DNA from: Actinostola sp. cb2023 | Taxonomy: Eukaryota > Cnidaria > Anthozoa > Actiniaria > Actinostolidae | Assembly: GCA_033675265.1 (NCBI GenBank) | Contig: JAUJYZ010001545.1 | Coordinates: forward strand, 393,501-457,500 | Direction: 5' to 3' | DNA: 64,000 bases | Shown here: one piece after another, positions 31,782 through 44,700 of the stretch | Layout: every line of letters starts with the position of its first letter | How positions within the stretch are numbered: the stretch's first letter is position 1 | Made by a program: the position numbers and the translations under genes | Notes under the pieces: generated by a model | Seen by the model: the letters and a program-made list of their open reading frames with translations, nothing else | Told to the model about the DNA's origin: nothing | Database searches by the model: none

Positions 31782-33706
31782 CTCGCTTTATCTCCTCGCC
31801 TACCAAGGACACTATTGATATAGAAACTACAGAGCTAGATAGAGAAAGAAACTGTTTTATAGCTCGTTTGATCTCCTCGCCTACCAAGGACACTATTGAT
31901 ATAGAAACTACAGAGCTAGTAATTATAGAGAAAGAAACTGTTTTATAGCTCGCTTTATCTCCTCGCCTACCAAGGACACTATTGATATAGAAACTACAGA
32001 GCTAGTAATTATAGAGAAAGAAACTGTTTTATAGTTCGCTTTATCTCCTCGCCTACCAAGGACACTATTGATATAGAAACTACAGAGCTAGTAATTATAG
32101 AGAAAGAAACTGTTTTATAGCTCGCTTTATCTCCTCGCCTACCAAGGACACTATTGATATAGAAACTACAGAGCTAGATAGAGAAAGAAACTGTTTTATA
32201 GCTCGTTTGATCTCCTCGCCTACCAAGGACACTATTGATATAGAAACTACAGAGCTAGTAATTATAGAGAAAGAAACTGTTTTATAGCTCGCTTTATCTC
32301 CTCGCCTACCAAGGACACTATTGATATAGAAACTACAGAGCTAGTAATTATAGAGAAAGAAACTGTTTTATAGTTCGCTTTATCTCCTCGCCTACCAAGG
32401 ACACTATTGATATAGAAACTACAGAGCTAGTAATTATAGAGAAAGAAACTGTTTTATAGTTCGCTTTATCTCCTCGCCTACCAAGGACACTATTGATATA
32501 GAAACTACAGAGCTAGTAATTATAGAGAAAGAAAAACTGTTTTATAGTTCGCTTTATCTCCTCGCCTACCAAGGACACTATTGATATAGAAACTACAGAG
32601 CTAGATAGAGAAAGAAACTGTTTTATAGTTCGCTTTATCTCCTCGCCTACCAAGGACACTATTGATATAGAAACTACAGAGCTAGATAGAGAAAGAAACT
32701 GTTTTATAGTTCGCTTTATCTCCTCGCCTACCAAGGACACTATTGATATAGAAACTACAGAGCTAGATAGAGAAAGAAACTGTTTTATAGTTCGCTTTAT
32801 CTCCTCGCCTACCAAGGACACTATTGATATAGAAACTACAGAGCTAGATAGAGAAAGAAACTGTTTTATAGTTCGCTTTATCTCCTCGCCTACCAAGGAC
32901 ACTATTGATATAGAAACTACAGAGCTAGATAGAGAAAGAAACTGTTTTATAGTTCGCTTTATCTCCTCGCCTACCAAGGACACTATTGATATAGAAACTA
33001 CAGAGCTAGATAGAGAAAGAAACTGTTTTATAGCTCGTTTGATCTCCTTGCCTACCAAGGACACTATTGATATAGAAACTACAGAGCTAGTAATTATAGA
33101 GAAAGAAACTGTTTTATAGCTCGCTTTATCTCCTCGCCTACCAAGGACACTATTGATATAGAAACTACAGAGCTAGATAGAGAAAGAAACTGTTTTATAG
33201 TTCGCTTTATCTCCTCGCCTACCAAGGACACTATTGATATAGAAACTACAGAGCTAGATAGAGAAAGAAACTGTTTTATAGTTCGCTTTATCTCCTCGCC
33301 TACCAAGGACACTATTGATATAGAAACTACAGAGCTAGTAATTATAGAGAAAGAAACTGTTTTATAGCTCGCTTTATCTCCTCGCCTACCAAGGACACTA
33401 TTGATATAGAAACTACAGAGCTAGTAATTATAGAGAAAGAAACTGTTTTATAGCTCGTTTGATCTCCTCGCCTACCAAGGACACTATTGATATAGAAACT
33501 ACAGAGCTAGATAGAGAAAGAAACTGTTTTATAGCTCGTTTTATCTCCTCGCCTACCAAGGACACTATTGATATAGAAACTACAGAGCTAGTAATTATAG
33601 AGAAAGAAACTGTTTTATAGCTCGCTTTATCTCCTCGCCTACCAAGGACACTATTGATATAGAAACTACAGAGCTAGTAATTATAGAGAAAGAAACTGTT
33701 TTATAG
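31695..33706 (+). repeat. 86/81-bp tandem array made from the terminal coding exon of gene A, about 24 units
   Basis: Unit 1 (31695-31780) is coding. Each later unit repeats it (GCTCGCTTTATCTCCTCGCC and so on) and recreates the stop codon across the unit junction (TTTTATA|G). Units come in an 86-bp form with GCTAGTAATTATAGAG and an 81-bp form with GCTAGATAGAG. Units 2 onward form the 3' UTR or lie downstream. The long minus-strand frames here arise because 81 is a multiple of 3. Confidence 0.95.
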
Positions 33707-34308
33707 ATTGAAGTGTAATTTATGCGGATCTAGAGGGGTGCCATAGAACCCCCCTTTCTGAAGTCAACCATGTTCTTTACACTCAAAACAGTAGAATATC
33801 GGCATGTCCTAGGATCCCCTATAACTTGGCATGGTGATACATTACAGTATGGAGTTTCAAAAAATGCAATAAAAAGAGGGGGTCACCGTGCTCATTTTTG
33901 AGCTACACTGCTTTGAAATTATGGTATTTTAGGTCTTTCAGTCGAGTCTCGCGTGACAACGGGATCGGGTAAATAATTTTCCACAACTTAAAAGACAAAC
34001 TATTAATAATTAAATAGTGTGTTTGCTATAGCTTTTGTATCGCTAGCCTACCGTCTGATAGTAAGAAAATGCTCGAATTTTGGATAGTTGTCGAAAAATA
34101 GAACAAAAAACACAGATGTTCGAACCACGTAGAGGGTCTAAAAATCCGCGATACTCACTATGCATTCATTCAAATTTTTTTTATGTTTGAAATCCTAACT
34201 TTTTTTAATACTTTGCTATTTACTAGAGAACTATAGTGTGATGAAAGTTATTGAATAAAAAATGGGGGTCGCCGTTCTCGTTGGTGAAATATATTGCAAA
34301 ACGTTCAG
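33707..34308 (+). other. Downstream of gene A
   Basis: The first 65 bases match the flank of the array in gene B (GATTGAAGTGTAATTTATGC). Nothing else recognised. Confidence 0.45.
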
Positions 34309-35036
34309 TCATTCTCGTACCCAGAGCCCGCTCGTCATTTGGTTTGTCGCTGGCTCTGGGAATCCCTGAAATTTTAGCGAATTTCATTGGCTGTTGAAAT
34401 CAACAATGAATGATCGTATTTGATTGGTCCATGAGATAAACAAAGATTCAAACTTGCAAAGCGAACGAAGCGAATGACAGCGACGGTTGTAGTAATTTCA
34501 TACAATATTATTTTCAAAAACTATATACCTTTTTTGAATAATAAATCAATGGAAACTGTGTAGACATAAATTCGTGAAGGGAGATCTAACAATACATAAA
34601 TTATAAAAGTAACGGCTACAGACACAATCTGGACACAATCGATCGTACTCGCTTTGAGCATTCAAAGGAATATTTTTATAATTCGAGAGAAACAATAACA
34701 AAGCGGAAGACAGGAAGGCTCACATGCAAGATTATATTAGAAAATGTATTTATCGTCCAGCCTTTATCGCAACAGAGCCAGAGAAGAACCGGTGATGAAC
34801 GTCGAAGGGCTTTTAAACGGCTACACGAAGATAAGTACTTGTTACATTGTTTGAATATTCAAACCAACGTGAACACTACGTCGCCAGTAGACTCTTCCAC
34901 AGTACCCGCTCTCAGCGGTCTTTAGTATGAGCATGCGCTCTGACGACTTGGTCGTCAAAATTTGACGACCGAGCAACAGGGTTTCCCAGAGCCAGCGACA
35001 AACCAAATGACGAGCGGGCTCTGGGTACGAGAATGA
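34309..35036. mobile_element. hAT-like MITE, 728 bp, 8-bp target duplication
   Basis: Inverted ends TCATTCTCGTACCCAGAGCC and its complement, arms of about 60 bp, flanked by ACGTTCAG (34301-34308 and 35037-35044). The left end resembles a repeat I associate with coral genomes. No transposase. Open frames across the right arm are not genes. Confidence 0.85.
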
Positions 35037-35044
35037 ACGTTCAG

Positions 35045-36840
35045 TTTGATAATTTCCGCGTGGAGACTGGGTAGAGATTCTTCCAAAATATACATTTTCT
35101 CTTTCGTAGTGAAATGAAACATGCTTATTAATGTGTGGCATATCAAACTTATGTCCTGCATCATTGAACATTTGCTCCTGTTGGGATCCAGTATCACGCG
35201 GATAACGTTTTTTGTTAATGCTTTGTTTACTAATGCACGTTTGAGGCCCGATTGATCCAGCAATTTGTTCACTATGACCGCTAAATAAAGCAGATTCGTA
35301 CGTGACTGGTTTCATATTTTTCCTTTGACAATGTGTAAATCAGGTAGCTAAAATATAAGAGAGGATGGAAAAGCTGCATATGTTTCCTCAACGGGAAAAT
35401 ATATCACAAATTCGAACTAACTTATTGATCTCGTGCGTGTAAATATTGGAAATTGCCTTCAAAAAACGTCCTTTCCGAGCCATAATTTATTTGCGAATTC
35501 GCCGGCCTATGTAGCTTCTACATACAGACCGGGATGCAGAGCACCAATATGATGTTCACAATTACCAAACAAAGAGTTTTAGATTTCATTTTGCCACAGC
35601 TTAATTAAGTTTAATATACATGTATTTTATATCAAAATGCGCGTACAATTACAGAGCATTAGAATCCGGCGGTAGTTTTTGATTGACACAATTCCCAAGC
35701 GATTCAGAGGGATTTTGTGTGCAGCGTATGTCACGCTCTCCTACTCTCTTCAGGATTTCAGTTCGATTGACTTTGAAGAAACGGAAAATGCCACGGTCAA
35801 ATATATTTATTTTTGCTTGAATTGCTAGCTGATTCATTCCTTACATATTCGTCGTTATAGTTTTTCGATGGTAGGTTTTTGGTTTTTATTTTAACAATGC
35901 AGTAAAAAGCAACAATGCATCAAAATCATGCTGTTTTTATTGATAGTCCGCCGTGGCCTCATCTCCATATGTGAAACTGACCTTTTGTATAACATAAGTT
36001 TGATATGGTAACTTTGTTTGTTACATTTTGGGTCTTGTTTTGTTTGTTTTGCTTTGCTCGCATTTGTAAAAAGGCCGTTTTAAGCCTGTTTATCTCAATT
36101 CTTCGTTTGCAACCACGTGGTATTTGGCGGATTACGGGTCGATTATAATTTATACGGGCTGTTCTCAAATTTCGAAATATTATTTCCTTTGCCAAATAAA
36201 ATAAAATGCTTATGAGCTTGTAGAGCTATCAAAATAACACCTCTGGGCCAGATTTTGGAGCACTAGAGCATTTCTTTACCGAGCTATAGGCGAATGAATT
36301 TCCAAATATTCCAGTGTACGTGTTTGTATAGCGACGCCATGTTGGAAGACAACTGGATGTCTTCCAACATGGCGGCCATAATTTAAAAAAATAAATTCAA
36401 GCTTAGAGTTGATATATATCACTTAATTTCACTATAAATAGAACTTCTAAACATGTATAAAATTAAAACCATTTAATTTGGTACAAATTTGTTGTTTTCC
36501 ACGACTTTTCAGAGACGTGACTAGCGTTTGGTAAGAGTTGCGTGACACAATTCAAACTTCGAAAACTCGGCCACAAAATATCGAGCCCATCTGAAAATTT
36601 CTACAATAATTCATATCACAATTCTCTAAAACACTGCCAAGAATCAAGTTGATAGGATTCATAACTAAATTTTATAATTTTTTTAATTAATTCTCAAGGG
36701 GAAGTGACGTCAAGTGCAAACGAAGAATTTAATAGCCGCCATCTTAAAAATTTAGCGATCTCAAATGTGCGCGAGCTCGCGCGAGCTAGAGAATTGAACG
36801 CAGTAAGCGTGCGCAATGCAAAACAAGGGAATCACTAATA
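35045..36840. other. Intergenic stretch with a repeated block
   Basis: Positions about 36095-36355 match 39241-39490 (CGTTTGCAACCACGTGGTAT and onward), in the same orientation. A hairpin GCCATGTTGGAAGAC/GTCTTCCAACATGGC lies at 36338-36374. No gene recognised; the short minus-strand frame at 35649-35837 has no domain I know. Confidence 0.4.
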
Positions 36841-37214
36841 GCTTGTGTCACCTGTCACGTGACTTTTTAAATTTTCACTGAAGACAAACGAAAATACCAT
36901 AACTGGAAAGAGCATACTAAAGTTAGTAAAAGTGGAAAGTTTGAAGGGAAGTAAGTAAATAGGGCAATAGTTACAGGCATTCAAACTTTGCCTTTTTTGT
37001 ATGGAAATGTATGTTGGAAGGCAACGCTTGCCCTCCAAGCGAAAACCCCATACAAATCCTTGTGAAAGCGGGAAACTTTGAAAGCCGTTGACTTTTGTCT
37101 TATTAATTTGCTTGATTCTTTTAAAAATTTCCACTTTTACTAATCTTTCAAATTATGATATTTTCGTCTGCCTTCGGTGAAAATTTAAAAAGTCACGTGA
37201 CAGGTGACACAAGC
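36841..37214. mobile_element. MITE with GCTTGTGTCACCTGTCACG termini
   Basis: Inverted ends GCTTGTGTCACCTGTCACGT and its complement, arms of about 40 bp, 374 bp in all. No clear target duplication. Absent from the matching place near 50240. Confidence 0.75.
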
Positions 37215-37757
37215 CCATTCAATCTCTCTTCCATGGCGCTACTTGGCGCTACTACGTACACAAGCCAATTGACACAAGCAACACATCACACTGAAATAGG
37301 CCGTAACATGCATGCTCACCGAGAGTCCAGCGAGTGCTCTTCGGCGCAGGATCGGAAATCGCATCCGAGCCCACGCCGAGGAGCACCGCTGGACTCTCGA
37401 GTGATGAATAGGTAACTGACTGAAGAAAGAAAATAAAAATAGAAAGGATTCGAGGCATGATTGTTTACCATGATACTCTCCAGAGGATCGATTCCCTACT
37501 TAGAGTTGAAAGGGGAGATATCGCTGTTCGCACGCTACAAAGTTGTAGCGGGAACCTAGGGTCTCTCTGAAGTCTCCGACTAGCTATGCCCGTTCACAGC
37601 TGGCAAATGGGGATTAAAATTTGAACCAACAAATGCATGTCCTGCTTACGCGTCCCAGCCTTTCCTCTTCCCTTCCGTTCAGTACACAGTCCATGCATCT
37701 ACCGGAGCAGCGCCTACCAACGAGGATAGAATCAAACATGCTTAACTACTTTTATTA
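37215..37757 (+). repeat. Segmental duplication, copy downstream of gene A
   Basis: Matches 50242-50760 (GAGAGTCCAGCGAGTGCTCT and on), in the same order and orientation relative to the transporter genes. It helps define the duplicated unit. No coding seen. Confidence 0.8.
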
Positions 37758-38428
37758 TTATTATGATGATGATGATGATGATGATGATGATTATTATTAA
37801 ATGAATAACCGAGCGCGAGGTAGGAAACCATCAGACCAAGGTCATGACAATACAGCCGTAGGCGAGGTTTGTACACTCAAAAACCGACGTCTGATGTTTT
37901 GTCTATGATATGGCATTTCTCGCTTCCGTTCACCCAAAAAATTAAATGTTTACAAACAAAAGTTAGATACTTTATGATGGTTTCTGAGTGGTTTTGTGAG
38001 GGCATTTTGGGCTGTCTAAAAGTGGTTTTGAGAGCGACCGATTTGCCGGAACTTTGGTTGAGAAAAATACACCGATCGAAGCTTCAGTGCTTCAGGGGGG
38101 GGGGGGGGGGAGTACTCCCAATAATTACATGATATATAATTGGGCCATTTTATTCTCTAATCCAGGTAAAATGAACGCATGAAAATCATTAATCCAGATT
38201 ATAGCCTAAAAACATTTATTAATTTTTGTACCAGCAAACAATCATCTGCCATCTCATTACTCGATGTGACATGTGCTAATGTCAAGATTTACATAAACTC
38301 AAAAAAAACTTCGGTCACTGGTCACACGAAACACTGAACAGGCAGATTTTTTCACTTTTCTTAATTTGATTTCTGTGCACGTACAGTTATTTATTGACAG
38401 ATATCGCCTAGGTCACGGTTCAGTCGCA
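37751..38428 (+). other. Between the two transporter genes: microsatellite, G-run, promoter-proximal sequence of gene B
   Basis: An ATT/ATG microsatellite (37751-37800), a run of about 17 Gs at 38094-38111, and from about 38233 sequence shared with the upstream region of gene A. Part of 37880-38050 resembles 51700-51830. Confidence 0.5.
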
Positions 38429-38464
38429 ATGGAGGAAAGGATTCAATTCAATTCAATTTCTTGA
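38429..38464 (+). promoter_or_regulatory. Upstream ORF of gene B, 11 codons
   Basis: Same start (GCAATGGAGGAAAGG) and same TGA placed 7 bases before the main ATG as in gene A, but shorter. Confidence 0.5.
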
Positions 38465-38471
38465 TTCTGAA

Positions 38472-38703
38472 ATGTCTGAATTATCGAAAGACGATCGACT
38501 GACCAGAGAAGATGGCGAGAGGTATGAATCTGGACGTTTGTCCGCCGCATCGACTGATTTCAAGCGTATGGATGGTCCGTGGTCATGGATCATGTGTGTG
38601 CTACTCCTTACGAGTACCTTGCTACAGTACGGCTGTGTTTGCACCTACGGGATTTTGTTTCCAGAAATTTTAAACGAATTTCAGTCTGGTAGGGCAGTTA
38701 CCG
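38472..38703 (+). CDS. Gene B exon 1
   Basis: 77 codons plus one base, donor GTGAGT. Start ATG follows the uORF by 7 bases. Confidence 0.9.
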
Positions 38704-41700
38704 GTGAGTGTATAGATAGTACCCACATTAAGATTTTAGAAAGATTTCATCCTGTCAGTCGTCGGGGATTTCGAAATCGTCTGCAAAGGAGACTAGCTTG
38801 CATTTTATGATTCCGAATATTCCTGGAATATTAGACCTTTCACTCGACCAATGGTCTTTTCTTTGTAGGTTTTAGTCAGTATTGTGGGAGGGGAATTTTC
38901 GTCTACAGTTCGAATACTAGATTCATCAATTGCTAAGTAGTTACAGTACTAGAGTACTAGTCTATTGAGCCTTATAAACCGATTGGCTGATACAGCGGTA
39001 TAAAAGAAAAGACGTGAAGGTCCGAATGTGCACTGTGTACATGTCCCGCGTCGGCAGTCGGCCTCAATATTTGTCACTTCGACTGCCACGAGTTACCGAC
39101 GTTAAATATAAAGGTCTCTTTACCACCGATTTCATTACTACGCGCCCGACAGAGAAAAGTTCCTGGAGCGAGTTTGGCGATTCTCCGCGTCAATCAATCA
39201 CATTTGGCGAGACTACCAATTACAACCAAGGAGTTTGGCTCAATTCTTCGTTTGCAACCACGTGGTATTTGGCGGATTACGAGTCGATTTTAATTTATAC
39301 GGCTGTTCTCAAATTTTGAAATATTATTTCCTTTGCCAAATAAAATAAGAAGCTTATGAGCTTGTAGAGCTATCAAAATAACACCTCTGGGCCAAATTTT
39401 GGAGCACAAGAGCATTTCTTTACCGAGCTATGGGCGAACGAATTTTCAAATATTCCAGTGTGTTTGTATGCGGCGCCATGTTGGAAGACATGCGGAAAAA
39501 AGTAGGACATATGCGGCTTCTAATATAAGGTCCCCTCCACACTAATCCATTTTTGAAAACGGATCTCTGCGTCCACACTAGCGTTTTCGAATCGTATTCA
39601 CTCGTCCACATTAATGCGTTTTCGTTTGAAAATGCATTCATTTCGATGCGTTTGGCCTTGCGTCCACACACGACCACACGCTGTTTGTTTACACCGAGAA
39701 CTCTAGGTGTGACATCAGCGTTTTCGAAAGCCTCGTTTTCGTACCCTGCGAGCAGAGGTTTTTTTCTATAAGCGACGAGCGTCGCTTCCTGGGCGAGTAG
39801 AAAAAAACCTCTGCTCGCAGTGTACCGTTTTCGCCGTCCACACTAATCAAGTATTCTACACATAAAACAGTATGCGTTTTCAAACGAAAACGGAATTTTA
39901 GTTCCGTTTTATCGAATCACTATTAAAATAGTGATTCGATAGTACAAAGGGAGTTCCTATCTTTGATAATTGGAATTGTGGTTAGAGTATTTAAATATAA
40001 ATATGTCGATCTCGGTGTTCAAATTCGGTCAACTGTTTAATAAACAGAGGGGGAAACTACCTCTAAAATCATAGAAGTCGTGGAAAGTTTATGTTGTGCC
40101 TTGAGACTAGCGGAAATAGCGGCAATTATGGACTGTGGTAAATCATTGTGTCCTTTTTTTATTTTTATTTATTTATTTTGAATGATTCATCAATTGTATT
40201 TACAATGAGTATGGGAATGAGTTATATAGTTACAATATTGCACATTGTGTCCTATTAGTTCTTTGTTTTGAATATGAGCAAATTGGGTAACGATATCTTG
40301 CATTTCAACAATTAGAAACCTTATTTGTTTCATATTGTTACGCAACAGAAATTTAGCTAATGCATTCTTAAATGATTTTGCAAGGTAATCATTAATTTAG
40401 AAACCCAGACTGTTTTAGTCATGAGATCAACAAGTAGTTTCCTGTGCGATTTAAATCATCTTGTTTAACCAAAACATTTAGACCACCACAGGTTTAGCTT
40501 TGTCTAGTTTAATACGTGATGTAAATAGAAGATAAGATTAGGTTTCGCTATTATATAAGGACTGTCGATTATACATCTTGCGCGCACTCTCTAGATATCT
40601 TGTACTTTAGTTGCGAACCAAGACTGAGGTTGTAGTTCAGGTCGTGCTTGAAAGTACAGACCTAAGTTAGGAACGTGAGCGAGTAAGGAATTCCTTCTGA
40701 CAACCACACCTACTCTGCCTCAGCTTGTGTACGATCTTTCGCAAAGCTTGTAATTAACTACACTGGTACAAAGATTAATAAACGAGTTGGCAATCCAGAA
40801 AGATCCCGAAAAGTACTAGTCTTACAATATGAAAATTTAGAGAGAAATTCCAGATTGGAATTAAAATGACATTGTTCTGTTTTCGTGAATGTATTAATCT
40901 GTCTTTGCCAAGATTGTAGTACAGAATCAAACTGAGTTGAGTTGATTAACTCGTGATGTTATTTTGTCAGTGATTTTAATTATTTGTACAGTTTTTCCAT
41001 TGACTGTTCGAATTAGAGAGTCTTCATCTTGTAGAGCATTCGTAATATCGCGTAAGGTTCGCTTGAGGTTAGAAATATTATTTGATTCGCATTTTACTCC
41101 AAAGGCGGAATACACTGCGCGTACCGCTGACCTAATGCTCCGGCGTGACAAGCCCGGCCAATCAGAGCGCTTAGACCTTGTCTTTGTTTTGAGCCAAATT
41201 CGTTCATTAGGACTGATGTTAGTGCATTTTCGGTGAGCCCAATTTTTGCATTCTCTGAGAGAGGGACGGTAAGTGCGCGGGCAAGTCATTCCGGATTGTA
41301 ATTTAGTGTTAAAGTTACTAGTCGCGTAGGTAACTGGAGTCACATTCAATTAGATGCGAAAAACCAGGAAATGATAGGAGTCGTCTAATATTTTCGTGCG
41401 TTTTGCGAACAGATTGAAGTAACTTAGTCATAAAATTTTGTTGTGCTTTAGAACATCGTGTTTTCACCGTTTATTTACGTCCTAGAGGAATAGGTTTCAA
41501 TTTTAAGGCTAAATTAATTACTTGTGTGTCGTGATAGAGAAAAATTGGTCGGGGGTTGTATGCTAGCATTAGAGAAGATGGGTAGTAAGTTACGGTTTTG
41601 CCATTAGCATCGAAATCGTTAGTGTAAGAAAAGGCAAAAATGATTAGGAAACATTCGAGAAGGTACATGTTTGTGACGATCAAGCTGAAAGAGATAAAAA

Positions 41701-44700
41701 TAAAGATGCAAAACGATAACAGCGTACATTCTCTTCAGGGTATGGTTGTGGTCGAGCGAGTGCCGCTTGTCTTATTCGTTCCATCTCTTCGGCCCAACCG
41801 GGAGGAGGGGTAGGGACACGGGGCATGGGTAGTCGATCTCTTTGTCCTTCGAGGACGACATCGTCGAATTCCCATTCGTCGATGTCATCCTAGCTCTGCG
41901 AAGAAGAACAAATCGTCGGCATTATCAGAAATGGGCCCGTCGTCTATTGGTGGGAGTTGTTCAAAATAGAACAGGTCGTCATTGACGTTCCACGTTCTTT
42001 GATTGTGGATAAATGTGAGGTCCTGAAATCCATATGATATTTCATCCTCAGTGTCTGCAGGGGGCAAAAATGGTTCGTCCACATTATACGGATTTATATT
42101 GCGGCGGCAAAATGGACATTTATATTGTCCTCGGATGTAGGATGCATACAATGAATTCGCGAGGCAGTCCTCATGTATAGGGGTGTTGCAGCAAGGTGTG
42201 TTCCTCGGTTTTTGTTGTTTAAACGTGCTGCAAATCACACAACTTGGCTTAGGCGTGTATGCCTTTTGGCGTTCTTGGTCGCGTTTGTGATTTCGTCGGT
42301 GAGACATCTAAAAGAGGGAGAAAGATAGGGAAACGAGAGGATTACCGTCTGGTCTGGGTCCGGCCCAATCGACAGACTTAGGTATGAACTTTTAAAATAG
42401 GGTTCGGACTGGATCACCAATCGATAAACTTAGGTATTCACTGTTAAGTAGGGTTCGGACTGGACCACCAATCGACGAACAAGTTATTAGAGTATAGAAT
42501 TAGCATATTTGGCTCGTTGCTAGTCAACAATTTGAAATCAGTGAAATTTAGTACCCTTGTGAGATAACCGAAATGAAAAATTAGTATGGTTACAATATTA
42601 TATAGTTAACTGGATTGAAATGCGGTGATAAAACTGTCATCGAGAATATTAGCCTCGGGTTCCCAGGTAGCATCTTTTGTAGGGCAGTCTATCCATTTCA
42701 CTAAGGGTGCGTTCGATTGACCTTATTCCGCGGGAATAGGAATAATTCCAGATTCTGGGGCAGACGGATGACGTCATTATTCCGGAATATTCCAAGCATT
42801 CTGCTATGATGAGCAGAATGTTTGGAATATATTCCGCTTATTCCGGAATCGGAACAGACTCAATTGAACGGACATTCCGTATTATTCCAAGTATTCCTAT
42901 TCCGGAATAAGGTCAATCGAACGCACCCTAAGTATAATTGCGTAACACCACGTCTAACGCGTTTTTTCAGATTCAGTTTTTCTGCTTGAAAAAAAATCTA
43001 GTATTTCGATCATAGTACTTCTTGAGTCTGTTAGCATGAATTACAGCTGCGACCCTTCGATTGTCACATGTTCTAAGTACAAAGTGATCGAACCGGAGAT
43101 AGTTGTTCTACCATTCGATAGGGTCCGTGCCATAAATGTCGTAATTTCTTAGATAAGCCTACTGGCACTACAGGGGTGTAAACCCATACCTTATCACCTA
43201 TGTTGTACTGTGGTCCGTGTGTATGTTGATTGTGTTGCTCTTTCATTTTCTGTTGCGCAAGTTGAATGTTATTCCGTGCTACTTCGATCGTGCGCAATTT
43301 CTATATTTCTAACTATTCGAGCTCTGTGTTCTAAAATGGAAGATGACAAGTTTTTTGGGGGTAATAATGCAACATCTATTGGTAGTCGAGGTTCCCTACC
43401 ATATAGGAGGTAAAAAGGGGTTCCGCCTGTAGCAACCGAAGGCGATGATCGATAGCCAAAAAATACTGAAGGTAATATAAAAAGGTCCCAGTCCTTCTGA
43501 TCCTTATTGCATGCAATACATCGAAAGTGAATGCGCTAGATCAGCGTTAAATTTCTCAACCAGGCCATTTGTCTGTGGATGATATGAAGACGTGTTGACT
43601 TTCTTAGTATTGATTAACCGGCAAACTTCTTTAACTAATTTAGACAGAAAATTGGCTCCTCGATCTGAGAGTAGCGTGCGCGGAGCACCATGTCTGCAAA
43701 CTATTTCGTCTATAATTAACCTAGCGATGGTTGGGGCATCTATAGTAGGTACGGCAAAAGCTTCCGGCCACCTCGTTAGGTAGTCCGAAAACACAAGGAT
43801 ATAACGAGAACCTGAATTGGTGACGGGGAACGGACCAAGACAGTCCACAGCGACTCTTTCAAAGGCAGATTCTATTGGTATAGGTAGAATTGGTGCTCGT
43901 CGAACATGTTTAGGGTTCTTTTTCATAGCGCAATCGGTACAGGAACGTACCCAAGCTTCGCAATCCTTGTACATTCCTTTCCAAAAATACCTAGTTCGAA
44001 TCTTTTCTTAAGTTTTCTCTAATCCAAGATGTCCTAACAAGGGACTATCATGGCAAGCTACAAGTACTTCATGTCTTAAGCTCTGTGGTACCACTAATGT
44101 CAAGTGAGTATCTTTCCGTTTGCGTTTTGTAGGAAAACTAAGACGATAGAGCAAACCATTATCATTGGTACTATAATTGTCTTTCTCGAGTAGTAACTTC
44201 CGAGCTTTCTCGTCGTCGTCTGGTAACTGATCAGATTCTAAGAGGTTTAGTATATGATAAAGATCTGCGTCGTTCCATTGGAATGATCGAACCCTATCTC
44301 TGTTGTCAACTTACCAATATCGAGAGCAATACAATCGTAAGGCCTGCGCGAAAGTGCATCAGCATTTCCGTTACTAGTCCCTGAACGATGTTCAATGTCA
44401 AAATCAAACTGTTGGATAAGGAGCGACCAGCGGGCTAGCCGGCCAGTCGGATCCTTAATATTCATTATAGCCATTTCAACGCGGTATGGTCAGCATACAC
44501 AGTGAACTTATGACCATGTAAGTAGGGTTGAAACTTCTTAATTGCGGCGATGACGGCAAGGGCCTCTCGTTCTGTCGCGCTATAGTTGCGTTCGTTCGGC
44601 CGCATTTAAATCTCTGCCCGCGTAAGCAATAGCTACTTCGCGGCCATTTTGAAGTTGTGACAAAACTAACCCGTAACATCGGCCTATATTGAGAATGCTT

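Larger units (their letters stand above)
39900..44670 (-). mobile_element. Ty3/Gypsy, errantivirus-like element fragment in intron 1B
   Basis: On the minus strand, from right to left: RNase H end, integrase, a RING-like small ORF and an env-like region. It stops abruptly at about 44670 against intron sequence shared with gene A, so gag, protease and RT are missing. The left limit is uncertain. It is interrupted by a MITE (42705-42928) and a solo LTR of opposite orientation (40336-40826). Frameshifts show it is an old, inactive copy. Confidence 0.75.

Noticed and set aside
32513..33064. 183-aa minus-strand open frame of 27-residue repeats
   Set aside because: It is the complement of the 81-bp form of the terminal-exon array; it is open only because 81 is divisible by 3.
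35649..36195. Short minus-strand frames
   Set aside because: No recognisable domain, no splice context, in an AT-rich intergenic stretch.
39014..39319. 101-aa ORF in intron 1B
   Set aside because: Not kept in the aligned part of intron 1A and shows no domain.
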